In this document: piece after piece, positions 7,641 through 18,082 of the stretch
Layout: the number at the start of each line of letters is the position of its first letter
How positions within the stretch are numbered: the stretch's first letter is position 1
NCBI RefSeq assembly: GCF_004786035.1
Contig: NZ_CP035088.1
Coordinates: 6,099,001-6,163,000 of the forward strand
DNA length: 64,000 nucleotides
Direction of reading: 5' to 3'
Source: Pseudomonas viciae
GTDB taxonomy: Bacteria; Pseudomonadota; Gammaproteobacteria; Pseudomonadales; Pseudomonadaceae
Translations under genes and position numbers: made by a program
Notes under the pieces: model-generated
Seen by the model: only the letters and a program-made list of their open reading frames with translations
What the model was told of the DNA's origin: nothing
Database searches by the model: none

Positions 7641-9323
7641 ATGAACAAGCACAATCGCCACCCAGCAGACGGTAAGAAGCCCATCACCATTTTTGGGCCG
7701 GACTTTCCCTTCGCCTTTGACGACTGGATCGAGCATCCGGCGGGCCTGGGCAGTATCCCGGCCCATAACCACGGTGCGGAAGTGGCGATTGTCGGTGCCG
7801 GGATTGCCGGCCTGGTGGCGGCGTACGAGTTGATGAAGCTGGGCCTAAAGCCCGTGGTCTACGAGGCCTCGAAAATGGGTGGGCGCCTGCGCTCACAGGC
7901 GTTCAATGGCGCCGAAGGGGTGATTGCCGAGTTGGGCGGCATGCGTTTTCCGGTGTCCTCCACCGCGTTCTATCACTATGTCGACAAGCTGGGCCTGGAG
8001 ACAAAACCGTTCCCCAACCCCCTGACTCCCGCCTCGGGCAGTACCGTCATCGATCTGGAAGGCCAGACCTACTACGCACAGAAATTGGCCGACCTTCCAG
8101 CCCTGTTCCAGGAAGTCGCCGACGCCTGGGCCGACGCGCTGGAGGACGGCTCGCGCTTCGGTGACATCCAGCAGGCGATCCGCGACCGCGACGTGCCACG
8201 TCTCAAGGCACTGTGGAACACCCTGGTGCCACTGTGGGACGACCGCACGTTCTACGACTTCGTCGCCACCTCCAAGGCGTTCGCCAAACTCTCGTTCCAG
8301 CACCGCGAAGTGTTCGGCCAGGTCGGTTTCGGCACTGGCGGCTGGGACTCGGACTTCCCCAATTCGATGCTGGAAATCTTCCGCGTCGTGATGACCAACT
8401 GTGACGACCACCAGCACCTGGTGGTCGGCGGTGTCGAACAGGTGCCCCACGGCATCTGGAGCCACGTGCCGGAGCGCTGCGTGCACTGGCCGGAAGGTAC
8501 CAGCCTGAGTTCGTTGCACCTGGGCGCCCCGCGCAGCGGGGTGAAGCGCATCGCCCGCGCCGCCGAGGGCCGGTTCAGCGTGACGGACGTCTGGGATAAC
8601 ACCCGCGAGTACGCCGCAGTGCTGGTCACCTGCCAGAGCTGGCTGCTGACCACCCAGATCGAATGTGAAGAGGCGCTGTTCTCGCAAAAAATGTGGATGG
8701 CCCTGGACCGCACCCGCTACATGCAATCGTCGAAGACCTTCGTGATGGTCGACCGGCCATTCTGGAAGGACAAGGACCCGGAGACCGGCCGCGACCTGAT
8801 GAGCATGACCCTCACCGACCGTCTTACCCGCGGCACGTACCTGTTCGACAATGGCGATGACAAGCCGGGGGTGATTTGCCTGTCGTACTCCTGGATGAGC
8901 GATGCCCTGAAAATGCTGCCGCATCCAGTGGAAAAACGCGTGAAGCTGGCCCTCGATGCCCTGAAAAAGATCTACCCCAAGGTGGATATCGCCGCCCGGA
9001 TCATCGGCGACCCAATCACCGTGTCGTGGGAAGCCGACCCGCACTTCCTCGGTGCATTCAAAGGCGCCCTGCCCGGCCACTATCGCTACAACCAGCGCAT
9101 GTACGCGCATTTCATGCAGGACGACATGCCGGCCGAACAGCGCGGGATCTTTATAGCTGGCGATGACGTCTCATGGACACCGGCCTGGGTCGAAGGCGCG
9201 GTACAGACCTCGCTCAATGCCGTGTGGGGAATCATGAAGCACTTCGGCGGTGAAACTCACGCCGAGAACCCGGGTCCAGGTGATGTGTTCCACGAGATCG
9301 GTCCGATCGCCCTGCCCGAATAA
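7641..9323 (+). CDS. davB: L-lysine 2-monooxygenase (flavin amine oxidase family)
   Basis: 560 residues, the length of P. putida DavB. An N-terminal segment (HPADGKKPITIFGPDFPFAF) precedes a Rossmann FAD-binding motif VAIVGAGIAGLVAAYEL with acidic YEAS about 30 residues later, then GGR, and a C-terminal FAD motif FIAGDDVSWTPAWVEGA. The enzyme oxidatively decarboxylates L-lysine to 5-aminopentanamide in the cytoplasm. The downstream amidase gene, 12 bp away, performs the next step, which fixes the assignment; the plant-pathogen homologue tryptophan 2-monooxygenase is the alternative family member but lacks this partner. The sequence agrees closely with P. putida DavB as I remember it. Confidence 0.93.
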   Translation: MNKHNRHPADGKKPITIFGPDFPFAFDDWIEHPAGLGSIPAHNHGAEVAIVGAGIAGLVAAYELMKLGLKPVVYEASKMGGRLRSQAFNGAEGVIAELGGMRFPVSSTAFYHYVDKLGLETKPFPNPLTPASGSTVIDLEGQTYYAQKLADLPALFQEVADAWADALEDGSRFGDIQQAIRDRDVPRLKALWNTLVPLWDDRTFYDFVATSKAFAKLSFQHREVFGQVGFGTGGWDSDFPNSMLEIFRVVMTNCDDHQHLVVGGVEQVPHGIWSHVPERCVHWPEGTSLSSLHLGAPRSGVKRIARAAEGRFSVTDVWDNTREYAAVLVTCQSWLLTTQIECEEALFSQKMWMALDRTRYMQSSKTFVMVDRPFWKDKDPETGRDLMSMTLTDRLTRGTYLFDNGDDKPGVICLSYSWMSDALKMLPHPVEKRVKLALDALKKIYPKVDIAARIIGDPITVSWEADPHFLGAFKGALPGHYRYNQRMYAHFMQDDMPAEQRGIFIAGDDVSWTPAWVEGAVQTSLNAVWGIMKHFGGETHAENPGPGDVFHEIGPIALPE

Positions 9324-9335
9324 AAGGAGTTTTTG

Positions 9336-10130
9336 ATGCGTGTAGCCCTTTACCAATGCCCACCGCTGCCACTGGATCCAGCCGGCAACCTGCAACGCCT
9401 GCACCGAGTGGCGCTGGAGGCCAGGGGCGCCGATGTGCTGGTGCTGCCGGAGATGTTCATGACCGGCTATAACATCGGCGTCGACGCGGTGAATGTATTG
9501 GCCGAGGTCTACAACGGCGAATGGGCGCAGCAGATCGCCCGCATTGCCAAGGCGGCAAACCTGGCGATTGTCTATGGCTACCCCGAGCGCAGTGAAGACG
9601 GGCAGATCTACAACTCGGTGCAACTGATCGACGCCCAGGGTGAACGCCTCGCCAACTACCGCAAGAGCCACCTGTTCGGCGACCTTGATCACGCCATGTT
9701 CAGCGCCGGCGACGCCGCATTGCCCATCGTCGAACTCAACGGCTGGAAACTCGGCTTCCTGATCTGCTACGACCTGGAATTCCCGGAAAACGCCCGACGC
9801 CTGGCCCTGGCCGGTGCCGAACTGATCCTGGTGCCGACCGCCAACATGCAGCCCTACGAGTTCATCGCCGACGTCACCGTGCGCGCCCGAGCCATCGAAA
9901 ACCAGTGTTTCGTGGCTTACGCCAACTACTGCGGTCACGAAGGTGAGTTGCAGTATTGCGGGCAAAGCAGCATCGCCGCGCCGGATGGCAGCCGTCCCGC
10001 ATTGGCCGGACTGGACGAGGCGTTAATCGTCGGTGAGCTGGATCGCCAATTGATCGAAGATTCCCGTGCGGCCTACAACTACCTGCACGACCGCCGCCCT
10101 GCTCTTTACAGTGACTTGCACAAGCACTGA
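9336..10130 (+). CDS. davA: 5-aminopentanamidase (delta-aminovaleramidase)
   Basis: A 264-residue nitrilase-superfamily amidase. The catalytic Glu (LVLPEMFMTGYN), Lys (YRKSHLF) and Cys (LGFLICYDLEFPENARR) are all visible. It hydrolyses 5-aminopentanamide to 5-aminovalerate, which then feeds glutarate metabolism. The ATG at 9336 has AAGGAG six bases upstream; a TTG directly before it is not needed. The gene follows davB by 12 bp and must be co-transcribed. Forty-eight bases later pqqF begins, with no obvious terminator between. Confidence 0.93.
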   Translation: MRVALYQCPPLPLDPAGNLQRLHRVALEARGADVLVLPEMFMTGYNIGVDAVNVLAEVYNGEWAQQIARIAKAANLAIVYGYPERSEDGQIYNSVQLIDAQGERLANYRKSHLFGDLDHAMFSAGDAALPIVELNGWKLGFLICYDLEFPENARRLALAGAELILVPTANMQPYEFIADVTVRARAIENQCFVAYANYCGHEGELQYCGQSSIAAPDGSRPALAGLDEALIVGELDRQLIEDSRAAYNYLHDRRPALYSDLHKH

Positions 10131-10178
10131 CCCGAGCTAATCCGCTAGCATGAGCGCATCTCTATTCTGGAAGCGCTC

Positions 10179-12611
10179 ATGCCGGCCCCCGATTCCCTCC
10201 GCCCTCATACTGAAACCCTGGCCAACGGCTTGCGGGTGACAGTGCGTCATGTCCCTGGCCTCAAGCGCAGCGCAGCAGTGCTGCGGGTGGCGGCCGGCAG
10301 CCATGATGTGCCTCTGGCCTGGCCGGGATTGGCGCACTTTCTCGAGCATCTGTTCTTCCTCGGTAGCGAACGCTTTCCCACAGGCGAGAATCTGATGGCC
10401 TACGTACAGCGGCACGGCGGCCAGATCAATGCGCGCACCAGCGAACGCACCACGGATTTCTTTTTCGAATTGCCACCCGAGGCTTTCGTCGGCGGGTTGG
10501 AGCGGCTCTGGGACATGCTCACTCATCCACGCCTGGATGAAGCTGACCAGTTGCGGGAACGGGAAGTGCTGCACGCAGAGTACGTCGCCTGGTCCCAAGA
10601 CGTGGCAGCCCAACGCCAAGTTGCCTTGCATGACGGACTGTCAGCGACACATCCGCTACGGGGCTTTCATGCCGGCAATCGCGACAGCCTCGCGGTCACG
10701 CAGCCTGAGTTCCAAGCGGCACTGCAGGGTTTCTATCGAAGATTTTATCAGAGCGGTCAAATGACCCTGAGCCTCGCCGGCCCGCAGAGCGTCGACGCGT
10801 TGAAAGCACTGGCCGAGCAGTTCGGCGATCACGTGCCAGTGGGCAACGCGGCTGTCAGGCATTTACCTGTGAAGCTGATGGAATCGTCCCAGAGCAGTTA
10901 TCAACAGGCCAATGAAAGCGGTCTCGATTTGCTGTTCACCTTTGAAGACTTACCCGCCGCCTCGCCCCAAGCCTTGGACTTTCTCTGTGCGTGGCTGAAC
11001 TCCAGCAAGCCGGGGGGCCTGCTCGCCACGTTGTGCCAGCGCGGCCTGGCGGACAGCCTCAAGGCCACGCCACTGTACGAGTTTGCCGGACAAGCGCTGC
11101 TGCACATCGAATTCAAGCTCGACAACGCTAAAGCGTCGGACGAGATCCAGTCATTGCTGCGCGATTGGTTGGGGTTCTTTGCAGCCCAGGATGACTGGGC
11201 GCCATTACGCGGAGAATTCTGCGCGCTGCTGCACCGTCGACATGAAATAGGAACAGCGCTGCAACTGGCTCGTTGGGACAGTGAGAAACGCGACGGTCCC
11301 TTGTCGGAAAACGATCTGGCAAGACTCAGGGAAATCCTCAAGCAATTGCACCCTGTGGATAACGTCACCGGGAAATGGCAACTGCCCGCGCCCAACCCGT
11401 TCCTGCAAACGCCAAGCGAACCACCCCGCGCCGGGTTGATACGCGGCCAGACCAGCGCCCACCGCGGTTTACGAACCTTCGCCCAAGACCGCTCCCGAGG
11501 CCGGCGGGAGCGCTCGCCGATGCAATTTAGCCAGGCGCTGGCAGACACCACCCCGCAAGGCGCGGTATACCTGCGCTGGCGGTTGGCGGCGCCAGCACCG
11601 CTCGACCTTCAACCCAGGCTCGACCGGCATCTGCAGGATCTGCGTGAAGAGGCGCGTCAGGCCGGCGTAGACGTCACTTTCGAGCCCTCCGGCAATCATC
11701 AATGGCTGCTGAGGCTGGTCGGCTTGCAGGCACCGATGCCGCTGGTGCTCGAGCACATCCTGACGAAGCTGGGCCAACCGCTGCCAACGGTCCAGGCCAG
11801 GAACGAAGCCCCATTGACGCCGATTCGATACCTGTTGAAGGAATTGCCGAATTATCGTCAGCAACACTTGCAGCCTTCGGCGTTGCCACTGCCCGACAGC
11901 CTGTGGACGACAGCTCGGTGGGACGGCCTGGCGACCGGCCTCTCGCCGGCCACCCAGGCCGCTATGGGCCCGGCACTGGCCCGGGTACCCGGCATCGCCA
12001 GCCAGGAAACCGAGCCGACGCCGCCTTCCGGGCAGCGCCTCTGGCGCACGCTTCAGACCCACGGCGATGAACAGGCCGTGCTGTTGTTTTGCCCCACACC
12101 CACCCAGTCCTTGCCCGACGAAGCCGCCTGGCGGCTGCTGGCGCAACTCTGCCAGGCACCGTTTTATCAGCGTCTGCGGGTCGAGCTGCAGTTGGGCTAT
12201 GCGGTATTCAGCGGATCGAGGCAGATCGATGGGCTGACCGGTGTGTTGTTTGGCGCCCAATCACCCAGCACCTCGGCGGCGGGGCTGATCACCCACATTG
12301 AACAGTTCCTGAGCGGCCTGCCTCAGCGAATCCAGCAAATTGATGATTCGTCCTTGATCGCTCAGCAGCAGACCCTTGCTGCCCAACTCCAAAGCAGCGC
12401 CCTGCCCTGCGCCCAAGCAGCCGAACTGCTCTGGCACGGTAAGCTGGCTGGCCGCCCGTCGGATTATCTTGAGCAACTATCCGAGGCCATCGTGCTTGTG
12501 GAGCGCGAGCAACTGTTGGATGCCGCACGGCGTTTGATCGATGCTGAAGGTGGCCAGTATTGCCTGGCCAACGAGGCCTGCCCGGGATCGCCCTGGCAAG
12601 CGGCAGGGTGA
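10179..12611 (+). CDS. pqqF: PQQ biosynthesis M16-family zinc peptidase
   Basis: 810 residues, an insulinase/pitrilysin-type M16 protease. The inverted zinc motif HFLEH is present near residue 50 (AHFLEHLFFLGSERFP), with the distal Glu region about 75 residues later (REREVLHAEY). PqqF, often with a partner, releases the cross-linked Glu-Tyr from the PqqA peptide during cofactor synthesis. Placing pqqF first, ahead of pqqA, is typical of the P. fluorescens group. A hairpin that could end transcription directly follows the stop codon, so pqqABCDE probably also has its own promoter in the 157-bp gap. Confidence 0.93.
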   Translation: MPAPDSLRPHTETLANGLRVTVRHVPGLKRSAAVLRVAAGSHDVPLAWPGLAHFLEHLFFLGSERFPTGENLMAYVQRHGGQINARTSERTTDFFFELPPEAFVGGLERLWDMLTHPRLDEADQLREREVLHAEYVAWSQDVAAQRQVALHDGLSATHPLRGFHAGNRDSLAVTQPEFQAALQGFYRRFYQSGQMTLSLAGPQSVDALKALAEQFGDHVPVGNAAVRHLPVKLMESSQSSYQQANESGLDLLFTFEDLPAASPQALDFLCAWLNSSKPGGLLATLCQRGLADSLKATPLYEFAGQALLHIEFKLDNAKASDEIQSLLRDWLGFFAAQDDWAPLRGEFCALLHRRHEIGTALQLARWDSEKRDGPLSENDLARLREILKQLHPVDNVTGKWQLPAPNPFLQTPSEPPRAGLIRGQTSAHRGLRTFAQDRSRGRRERSPMQFSQALADTTPQGAVYLRWRLAAPAPLDLQPRLDRHLQDLREEARQAGVDVTFEPSGNHQWLLRLVGLQAPMPLVLEHILTKLGQPLPTVQARNEAPLTPIRYLLKELPNYRQQHLQPSALPLPDSLWTTARWDGLATGLSPATQAAMGPALARVPGIASQETEPTPPSGQRLWRTLQTHGDEQAVLLFCPTPTQSLPDEAAWRLLAQLCQAPFYQRLRVELQLGYAVFSGSRQIDGLTGVLFGAQSPSTSAAGLITHIEQFLSGLPQRIQQIDDSSLIAQQQTLAAQLQSSALPCAQAAELLWHGKLAGRPSDYLEQLSEAIVLVEREQLLDAARRLIDAEGGQYCLANEACPGSPWQAAG

Positions 12612-12640
12612 TCATTGCAGCCGCTGCAATGAGCTTTCTT
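12612..12640 (+). terminator. Hairpin directly after pqqF
   Basis: TCATTGCAG and CTGCAATGA pair around CCG, then GCTTTCTTT. The stem starts at the first base after the pqqF stop codon. The T tract is interrupted, so termination may be partial. Confidence 0.55.
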
Positions 12641-12768
12641 TGAGAATCGCGGCGAACGAACAGGTCAGATTTAGTAACATAGCCGCCTAAGCATCTGAAC
12701 ATCTCCGAACGGAGGTGGACTATATGTATAGATCTCAACCGTTCCACCCCAACCAAAGGAGTATTTCC

Positions 12769-12843
12769 ATGTCCTGGTCCAAACCCGCATATATCGACCT
12801 GCGTATCGGTTTCGAAGTCACCATGTACTTCGCCAGCCGTTGA
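12769..12843 (+). CDS. pqqA: PQQ precursor peptide PqqA (24 residues)
   Basis: A tiny gene of 24 codons. The peptide begins [16 protein letters not shown] and ends YFASR. The substrate residues Glu16 and Tyr20, which PqqE cross-links and which become the PQQ skeleton, are at the expected positions. An AAAGGAG ribosome-binding site lies eight bases before the ATG. Its 24-residue length and the near-invariant sequence leave little doubt. A hairpin-T structure follows 28 bases later and would favour high PqqA output relative to the downstream enzymes. Confidence 0.98.
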   Translation: MSWSKPAYIDLRIGFEVTMYFASR

Positions 12844-12871
12844 TTGCTGCAGGCACTTAAACATGCAGCAC

Positions 12872-12899
12872 AACGCCTCGGTCAACCGGGGCGTTTTTT
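12872..12899 (+). terminator. Attenuator-like terminator between pqqA and pqqB
   Basis: AACGCCTCGG and CCGGGGCGTT pair (one mismatch) around TCAA, followed by six T. Its location inside the operon suggests partial termination that sets the ratio of peptide to enzymes. Confidence 0.75.
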
Positions 12900-12924
12900 A
12901 TTACGGTTTGCAGAGGGAGCGGCC

Positions 12925-13836
12925 ATGTTTGTCCAGATTCTAGGTTCCGCCGCCGGCGGCGGTTTCCCACAGTGGAACTGCAACTGCGCCAATTGCGCAG
13001 GTTTTCGCAACGGCAGCCTGCGGGCCGAGGCGCGCACCCAATCGTCCATCGCCATTTCCGATGACGGCGTGAACTGGGTCTTGTGCAACGCTTCTCCGGA
13101 CATTCGTGCCCAACTCCAGGGCTTCGCCCCGATGCAGCCTGGCCGAGCCCTGCGCGACACCGGCATTGGCGCCATCATCCTGATGGACAGCCAGATCGAC
13201 CACACCACCGGCCTGCTCAGCTTGCGTGAGGGTTGCCCCCACCAAGTCTGGTGCACCGACATGGTCCATGAAGACCTGAGCACCGGTTTCCCGCTGTTCA
13301 ACATGCTGACCCATTGGAACGGCGGGCTGAGCTGGAACCGCATCGAGCTCGACCAGAGTTTCACCATCCCGGCCTGCCCGAACCTGCGTTTCACCCCGTT
13401 GCCATTGCGCAGCGCCGCCCCACCCTATTCACCGCACCGCTTCGATCCGCATCCGGGCGACAACATCGGCCTGATCGTCGAAGACCTGCGCACCGGCGGT
13501 AAACTGTTCTACGCCCCTGGCCTGGGCCAGGTTGATGGGGCGTTGCTGGAGATCATGGCCGACAGCGATTGCCTGTTGGTGGACGGCACGATGTGGGACG
13601 ACGATGAAATGCAGCGCCGTGGCGTCGGCACGCGCACCGGTCGGGAAATGGGCCACCTGGCACAGAACGGTCCCGGCGGGATGATCGAAGTGCTGGAGCA
13701 GTTGCCCTTGCCGCGCAAGATCCTTATTCATATCAACAACACCAACCCGATTCTCGACGAAGACTCGCCCGAACGGGCTGAACTGGTACGCCGAAAGATT
13801 GAAGTGTCTTACGACGGAATGAGTATTGAGTTGTAG
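12925..13836 (+). CDS. pqqB: PQQ biosynthesis protein PqqB (metallo-beta-lactamase fold)
   Basis: 303 residues starting [19 protein letters not shown], the hallmark N-terminus, followed by the CNCANC cysteine motif. The fold is a metallo-beta-lactamase-like hydroxylase; the family hydroxylates the Glu-Tyr-derived intermediate. The ATG at 12925 has GAGGGAG nine bases upstream. Unlike the usual tight packing, the next gene pqqC begins 208 bp later, because a REPIN repeat lies in between. Confidence 0.96.
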   Translation: MFVQILGSAAGGGFPQWNCNCANCAGFRNGSLRAEARTQSSIAISDDGVNWVLCNASPDIRAQLQGFAPMQPGRALRDTGIGAIILMDSQIDHTTGLLSLREGCPHQVWCTDMVHEDLSTGFPLFNMLTHWNGGLSWNRIELDQSFTIPACPNLRFTPLPLRSAAPPYSPHRFDPHPGDNIGLIVEDLRTGGKLFYAPGLGQVDGALLEIMADSDCLLVDGTMWDDDEMQRRGVGTRTGREMGHLAQNGPGGMIEVLEQLPLPRKILIHINNTNPILDEDSPERAELVRRKIEVSYDGMSIEL

Positions 13837-13905
13837 CAAGGGCGGAACGATTGTGGGGGTGAACTTGCGGTGTGTCAGCCAGGACTGATCTGGCTGTCCT
13901 GGCCT

Positions 13906-13994
13906 CATCGCGAGCAAGCTCGCTCCCGCAATAGTTCGAGTCTGGATATCTGACTCACAGTAAAAACAGTGTGGGAGCGAGCTTGCTCGCGATG
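13906..13994. repeat. REPIN between pqqB and pqqC
   Basis: Two inverted REP units: CATCGCGAGCAAGCTCGCTC on the left and GAGCGAGCTTGCTCGCGATG on the right, with about 40 bp between. It lies inside the pqq operon. Confidence 0.85.
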
Positions 13995-14044
13995 GGGCCT
14001 GCCCTGACACCACAGACCCCACGGGCATTTCCCGGAGAACCTAA

Positions 14045-14797
14045 ATGACTGACACCCCCCTGTCCCCCACCGAGTTCGAAGCCGCCCTGCGCGCCAAGGG
14101 CGCGTATTACCACATCCATCACCCCTATCACGTGGCGATGTATGAAGGCCGCGCCACTCGCGAACAGATTCAGGGTTGGGTCGCGAACCGCTTTTACTAT
14201 CAGGTGAACATCCCGCTCAAGGATGCCGCGATCCTGGCCAACTGCCCGGATCGGGCGATCCGCCGTGAGTGGATCCAGCGCCTGCTCGACCATGACGGTG
14301 CTCCCGGCGAGGACGGCGGTATCGAAGCCTGGCTGCGGCTGGGCCAGGCGGTGGGCCTGGATCCCGATCAACTGCGCTCCCAGGAATTGGTGCTGCCAGG
14401 GGTTCGTTTTGCGGTGGATGCCTACGTCAACTTTGCCCGCCGGGCCAGTTGGCAGGAAGCCGCCAGCAGCTCGCTGACCGAGCTGTTCGCCCCGCAGATC
14501 CACCAGTCGCGCCTGGACAGCTGGCCACAGCATTACCCTTGGATCGACCCGACCGGCTACGAGTATTTCCGTACGCGTCTTGGTCAAGCACGGCGCGACG
14601 TGGAACACGGCTTGGCCATCACCTTGCAGCACTACACGACACGGCAAGGCCAGGAGCGCATGCTGGAAATTCTCCAGTTCAAACTGGACATCCTCTGGAG
14701 CATGCTCGACGCCATGAGCATGGCCTACGAATTGAACCGTCCGCCCTATCACAGCGTGACCGGGCAACGGGTGTGGCACAAAGGGATCACCTTATGA
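14045..14797 (+). CDS. pqqC: PQQ synthase PqqC (final oxidase)
   Basis: 250 residues, all-helical TENA/PqqC fold. The N-terminal [20 protein letters not shown] carries the active-site His pair, and NRFYYQ and [12 protein letters not shown] are typical. It performs the last ring closure and eight-electron oxidation, cofactor-free, in the cytoplasm. The stop codon overlaps the pqqD start (ATGA), so the two are translationally coupled. Confidence 0.97.
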   Translation: MTDTPLSPTEFEAALRAKGAYYHIHHPYHVAMYEGRATREQIQGWVANRFYYQVNIPLKDAAILANCPDRAIRREWIQRLLDHDGAPGEDGGIEAWLRLGQAVGLDPDQLRSQELVLPGVRFAVDAYVNFARRASWQEAASSSLTELFAPQIHQSRLDSWPQHYPWIDPTGYEYFRTRLGQARRDVEHGLAITLQHYTTRQGQERMLEILQFKLDILWSMLDAMSMAYELNRPPYHSVTGQRVWHKGITL

Positions 14798-15069
14798 GTT
14801 TCGACCGCAGCAAGACCCCGCGCTGGCGCCCCGGCTATCGCTTCCAGTACGAACCGGCACAGAAGGGCCATGTGCTGCTCTATCCTGAAGGCATGATCAA
14901 GCTCAACGACAGCGCGTCGCTGATCGGCGGCCTGATCGACGGCGAACGGGATGTCGCGGCCATCGTCGACGAGTTGGCGAAGCAGTTTCCCGACGTGCCG
15001 GAACTCGGTGACGACATCGAGCAATTCATGGAGGTCGCCCGTGCACAGCACTGGATCGAACTTGTCTGA
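14794..15069 (+). CDS. pqqD: PQQ biosynthesis peptide chaperone PqqD
   Basis: 91 residues starting [20 protein letters not shown]. It belongs to the PqqD/RRE family: a small winged-helix-like protein that binds PqqA and delivers it to the radical-SAM enzyme PqqE. The ATG overlaps the pqqC stop by four bases, and its 3' end overlaps the chosen pqqE start by 29 bases, matching a tight operon. Confidence 0.96.
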   Translation: MSFDRSKTPRWRPGYRFQYEPAQKGHVLLYPEGMIKLNDSASLIGGLIDGERDVAAIVDELAKQFPDVPELGDDIEQFMEVARAQHWIELV

Positions 15070-16210
15070 GCCCACCGGGCTGCCGCCCAAGCCTGAAGTC
15101 GGCTTGCCGCTGTGGCTGCTGGCGGAGCTGACCTATCGGTGCCCGCTGCAATGCCCGTATTGCTCCAACCCGTTGGATTTTGCCGAGCAAGGCAAGGAGC
15201 TGAGCACCGAGCAGTGGATCAAGGTGTTTCGCGAAGCCCGGGAAATGGGCGCCGCGCAATTGGGCTTTTCCGGCGGTGAGCCGCTGGTGCGCCAGGACCT
15301 GGCCGAACTGATTGGCGAGGCGCGCAAGTTGGGTTTCTATACCAACCTGATCACCTCCGGCATCGGCTTGACCGAACAGAAAATCAGCGACTTCAAAAAG
15401 GCTGGCCTGGATCATATCCAGATCAGCTTCCAGGCCAGCGACGAGCAGGTGAACAACCTCTTGGCCGGCTCGAAGAAAGCCTTCGCGCAAAAGCTGGAAA
15501 TGGCCCGGGCGGTCAAAGCCCACGGCTATCCGATGGTGCTGAACTTCGTCACCCATCGGCACAACATCGACAAGATCGACCGCATCATCGAGTTGTGCAT
15601 CGCCCTTGAGGCGGATTTCGTCGAACTTGCCACCTGCCAGTTTTACGGCTGGGCGCAACTCAATCGAGTGGGTCTGCTGCCGACCAAGGAACAACTGGTC
15701 CGCGCCGAGCGTGTCACCAACGAATACCGCGCCAAGCTGGAAGCCGCCGGCAATCCGTGCAAGCTGATCTTTGTCACGCCGGACTACTATGAAGAACGCC
15801 CCAAGGGCTGCATGAACGGTTGGGGGAGCATTTTCCTCACCGTCACGCCGGACGGCACCGCGCTGCCCTGTCACGGCGCCCGTCAGTTGCCGGTGCAATT
15901 TCCCAATGTGCGCGACCACAGCATGCAGCACATCTGGTACGACTCGTTTGGCTTCAACCGCTTTCGCGGCTATGACTGGATGCCCGAGCCATGCCGCTCC
16001 TGCGATGAAAAAGAAAAGGACTTCGGCGGCTGTCGCTGCCAGGCGTTCATGCTCACGGGAGACGCCAGCAATGCCGACCCGGTGTGCAGCAAGTCCGAAC
16101 ATCACGGTGTGATTCTCAAGGCGCGTGAAGACGCCGAGCACGCGACGCAAACCATTGAGCAACTGGCCTTTCGCAATGAACGAAACTCACGCCTCATCGC
16201 CAAAAGCTGA
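15041..16210 (+). CDS. pqqE: Radical-SAM PqqA-peptide cyclase PqqE
   Basis: 389 residues. The radical-SAM cluster motif CPLQCPYC (CxxxCxxC) is near residue 30 and a C-terminal SPASM domain has the Cys set around [22 protein letters not shown] and CSKSEHH. It makes the C-C bond between Glu16 and Tyr20 of PqqA. The start is GTG at 15041 with GGAGG six bases before it, giving [12 protein letters not shown]; a TTG at 15062 is the alternative. It overlaps pqqD at the front and the peptidase gene by 35 bp at the end. Confidence 0.96.
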   Translation: MHSTGSNLSEPTGLPPKPEVGLPLWLLAELTYRCPLQCPYCSNPLDFAEQGKELSTEQWIKVFREAREMGAAQLGFSGGEPLVRQDLAELIGEARKLGFYTNLITSGIGLTEQKISDFKKAGLDHIQISFQASDEQVNNLLAGSKKAFAQKLEMARAVKAHGYPMVLNFVTHRHNIDKIDRIIELCIALEADFVELATCQFYGWAQLNRVGLLPTKEQLVRAERVTNEYRAKLEAAGNPCKLIFVTPDYYEERPKGCMNGWGSIFLTVTPDGTALPCHGARQLPVQFPNVRDHSMQHIWYDSFGFNRFRGYDWMPEPCRSCDEKEKDFGGCRCQAFMLTGDASNADPVCSKSEHHGVILKAREDAEHATQTIEQLAFRNERNSRLIAKS

Positions 16211-18005
16211 GCCTTTCAGCGCCACCCAGGCCGTTGCAGCCGGTACCGACTTCGCCGAACTGCAGGTCGGGCCCCTCGGCTTGTTCTGGAATGAATACCG
16301 TCCCGAAGACGGCGCCTGCCGGATCTGGCATTGGCAGGATGCGAAGGCCCGTTGTCTGACCCCGGATGGGTTCAGCGCCCGCAGCCGGGTCTACGAGTAC
16401 GGCGGCGGATCGTTCTGCCTGAGCGCTGACGGTGTGCTGTTCGTCAATGAGAGCGACCAGCAGGTGTATCACCAGTCGTTGGCCGATGAGCGGCCCGTGG
16501 CGCTGACTTCGGGTGATTGTCGCTATGGTGATCTCAATTTCGCCTCCGGCCAGGTGTTGGCGGTGGAGGAACAGGCCAATCAGCATCGCCTGGTGTCGAT
16601 CGGACTGGCAGACCATCAACGGCATCTGCTGGCTGAAGGCGCAGACTTTTATGCTTCGCCGACCGTGAGCCCCAATGGCCAGCGGCTCGCCTGGATTGAG
16701 TGGAGCCGGCCGCACCAACCATGGACCGCAACACGGCTGATGCTGGCCGAGCGCCAAGCGTCGGGGTGGGGTGAGCCGCGCTGTGTGGCGGGCAACGCTG
16801 AAGAGGAGTCCATCCAACAGCCGCGCTTCGATGACGCCGATCGCCTTTATTGCCTGACTGATCGCGGTGGTTATTGGCAGCCTTGGGTTGAGTCGGTCCG
16901 GGGCCTGGAACCACTGCCCGCCGCCGCAGCCGATCACGCCCCGGCGCCATGGCAACTGGGGGGCTGCACCTGGCTGCCGTTGGACGAGCGCACGTACCTG
17001 GCGAGCTGGACTGAAACGGGTTTCGGGCGCCTGGGCCTGTGCCGCCGTGACGATGCTGATGAGGATTTCACCGGTACCTACAGCCGTTTTCGTAGCCTGG
17101 CACTGGATGAGCAGTTCATTTACGCAATCGCCGCCTCGCCGACCAGGCCGTCGGCGGTGATTGCGATTGAACGGCAAAGTCGTGAAGTGATGGTGCTGGC
17201 CGGTGGTGTTGCGCCGCTGCCCGTCGAACAGATCAGCCGTCCCCGAACCCTGCGCTACCCCTCTGTTTCAGGTCAAGCCCATGGCTTTTTCTATCCAGCC
17301 ATGAATGCTGGGCAGAAACCGCCGCTAGTGGTGTTCATTCACGGCGGCCCCACCTCGGCCTGCTATCCCTTGTTTGATCCGCGTATCCAGTACTGGACCC
17401 AGCGCGGCTTTGCCGTCGCCGACCTCAACTACCGTGGCAGCAGCGGCTATGGCCGGGCCTATCGGCAAGCACTGCATTTGAACTGGGGTGTGGTGGATGT
17501 CGAAGACGCCTGCGCGGTGGTTGCGTACCTGGATGAACAAGGCCTGATCGATGGCCGCAGTGCCTTCATTCGTGGCGGCAGTGCCGGTGGCTATACCACC
17601 CTGTGCGTCCTGGCGTTCCAGAACGTGTTCCGCGCCGGCGCCAGCCTCTACGGCGTCAGCGACCCTGTCGCCCTGAGCCGCTCGACGCACAAATTCGAAG
17701 CGGATTATCTGGACTGGCTGATCGGCGACCCGCAACACGATGCCGAACGCTACCGTGCCCGTACGCCGCTGCTGCATGCCGATCAAATCCGCGCACCGGT
17801 GATCTTTTTCCAGGGCGAACTGGATGCCGTGGTCGTCCCGCAGCAGACTCGCGATATGGTCGCCGCTTTAGAGGACAACGGGGTGGCGGTCCAAGCGCAC
17901 TATTACCCGGATGAGCGCCACGGCTTTCGCAAGGCTGCGAACCAGGCGCATGCGCTGGAGCATGAGTGGTTGTTTTATCGCAGGGTGATGGATAGCGATC
18001 TGTAG
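16176..18005 (+). CDS. pqqM: Prolyl-oligopeptidase-family (S9) peptidase of the PQQ operon
   Basis: 609 residues: a beta-propeller-like N-terminal half and a C-terminal alpha/beta-hydrolase. The nucleophile motif is GGSAGGYTT, the Asp lies in [11 protein letters not shown] and the His in DERHGF, so the triad is complete. The ATG lies within the 3' end of pqqE, which ties it to the operon. In the P. fluorescens group a peptidase at this position is called PqqM (PqqH in P. aeruginosa); the proposed role is breakdown of the processed PqqA peptide. The symbol is less certain than the family. Confidence 0.8.
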   Translation: MNETHASSPKAEPFSATQAVAAGTDFAELQVGPLGLFWNEYRPEDGACRIWHWQDAKARCLTPDGFSARSRVYEYGGGSFCLSADGVLFVNESDQQVYHQSLADERPVALTSGDCRYGDLNFASGQVLAVEEQANQHRLVSIGLADHQRHLLAEGADFYASPTVSPNGQRLAWIEWSRPHQPWTATRLMLAERQASGWGEPRCVAGNAEEESIQQPRFDDADRLYCLTDRGGYWQPWVESVRGLEPLPAAAADHAPAPWQLGGCTWLPLDERTYLASWTETGFGRLGLCRRDDADEDFTGTYSRFRSLALDEQFIYAIAASPTRPSAVIAIERQSREVMVLAGGVAPLPVEQISRPRTLRYPSVSGQAHGFFYPAMNAGQKPPLVVFIHGGPTSACYPLFDPRIQYWTQRGFAVADLNYRGSSGYGRAYRQALHLNWGVVDVEDACAVVAYLDEQGLIDGRSAFIRGGSAGGYTTLCVLAFQNVFRAGASLYGVSDPVALSRSTHKFEADYLDWLIGDPQHDAERYRARTPLLHADQIRAPVIFFQGELDAVVVPQQTRDMVAALEDNGVAVQAHYYPDERHGFRKAANQAHALEHEWLFYRRVMDSDL

Positions 18006-18018
18006 AAGCCGCAAAAAC

Positions 18019-18046
18019 GGTGGGAGCGAGCTTGCTCGCTCCCACC
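18019..18046. repeat. Single REP palindrome after the pqq operon
   Basis: GGTGGGAGCGAGC and GCTCGCTCCCACC are perfect inverted arms around TT. It lies between convergent genes and, with the following GGGTTTT, could also terminate the pqq transcript. Confidence 0.85.
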
Positions 18047-18082
18047 GGGTTTTGATCATTCAACTGATCTTGCACCAGGCCC

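Noticed and set aside
7893..9110. 405-residue antisense frame over davB, and similar long ones at 32845-34086, 39238-40521 and 41174-42769
   Set aside because: Same explanation; no ribosome-binding site or recognisable domain, and sequence is that of a complementary-frame translation.
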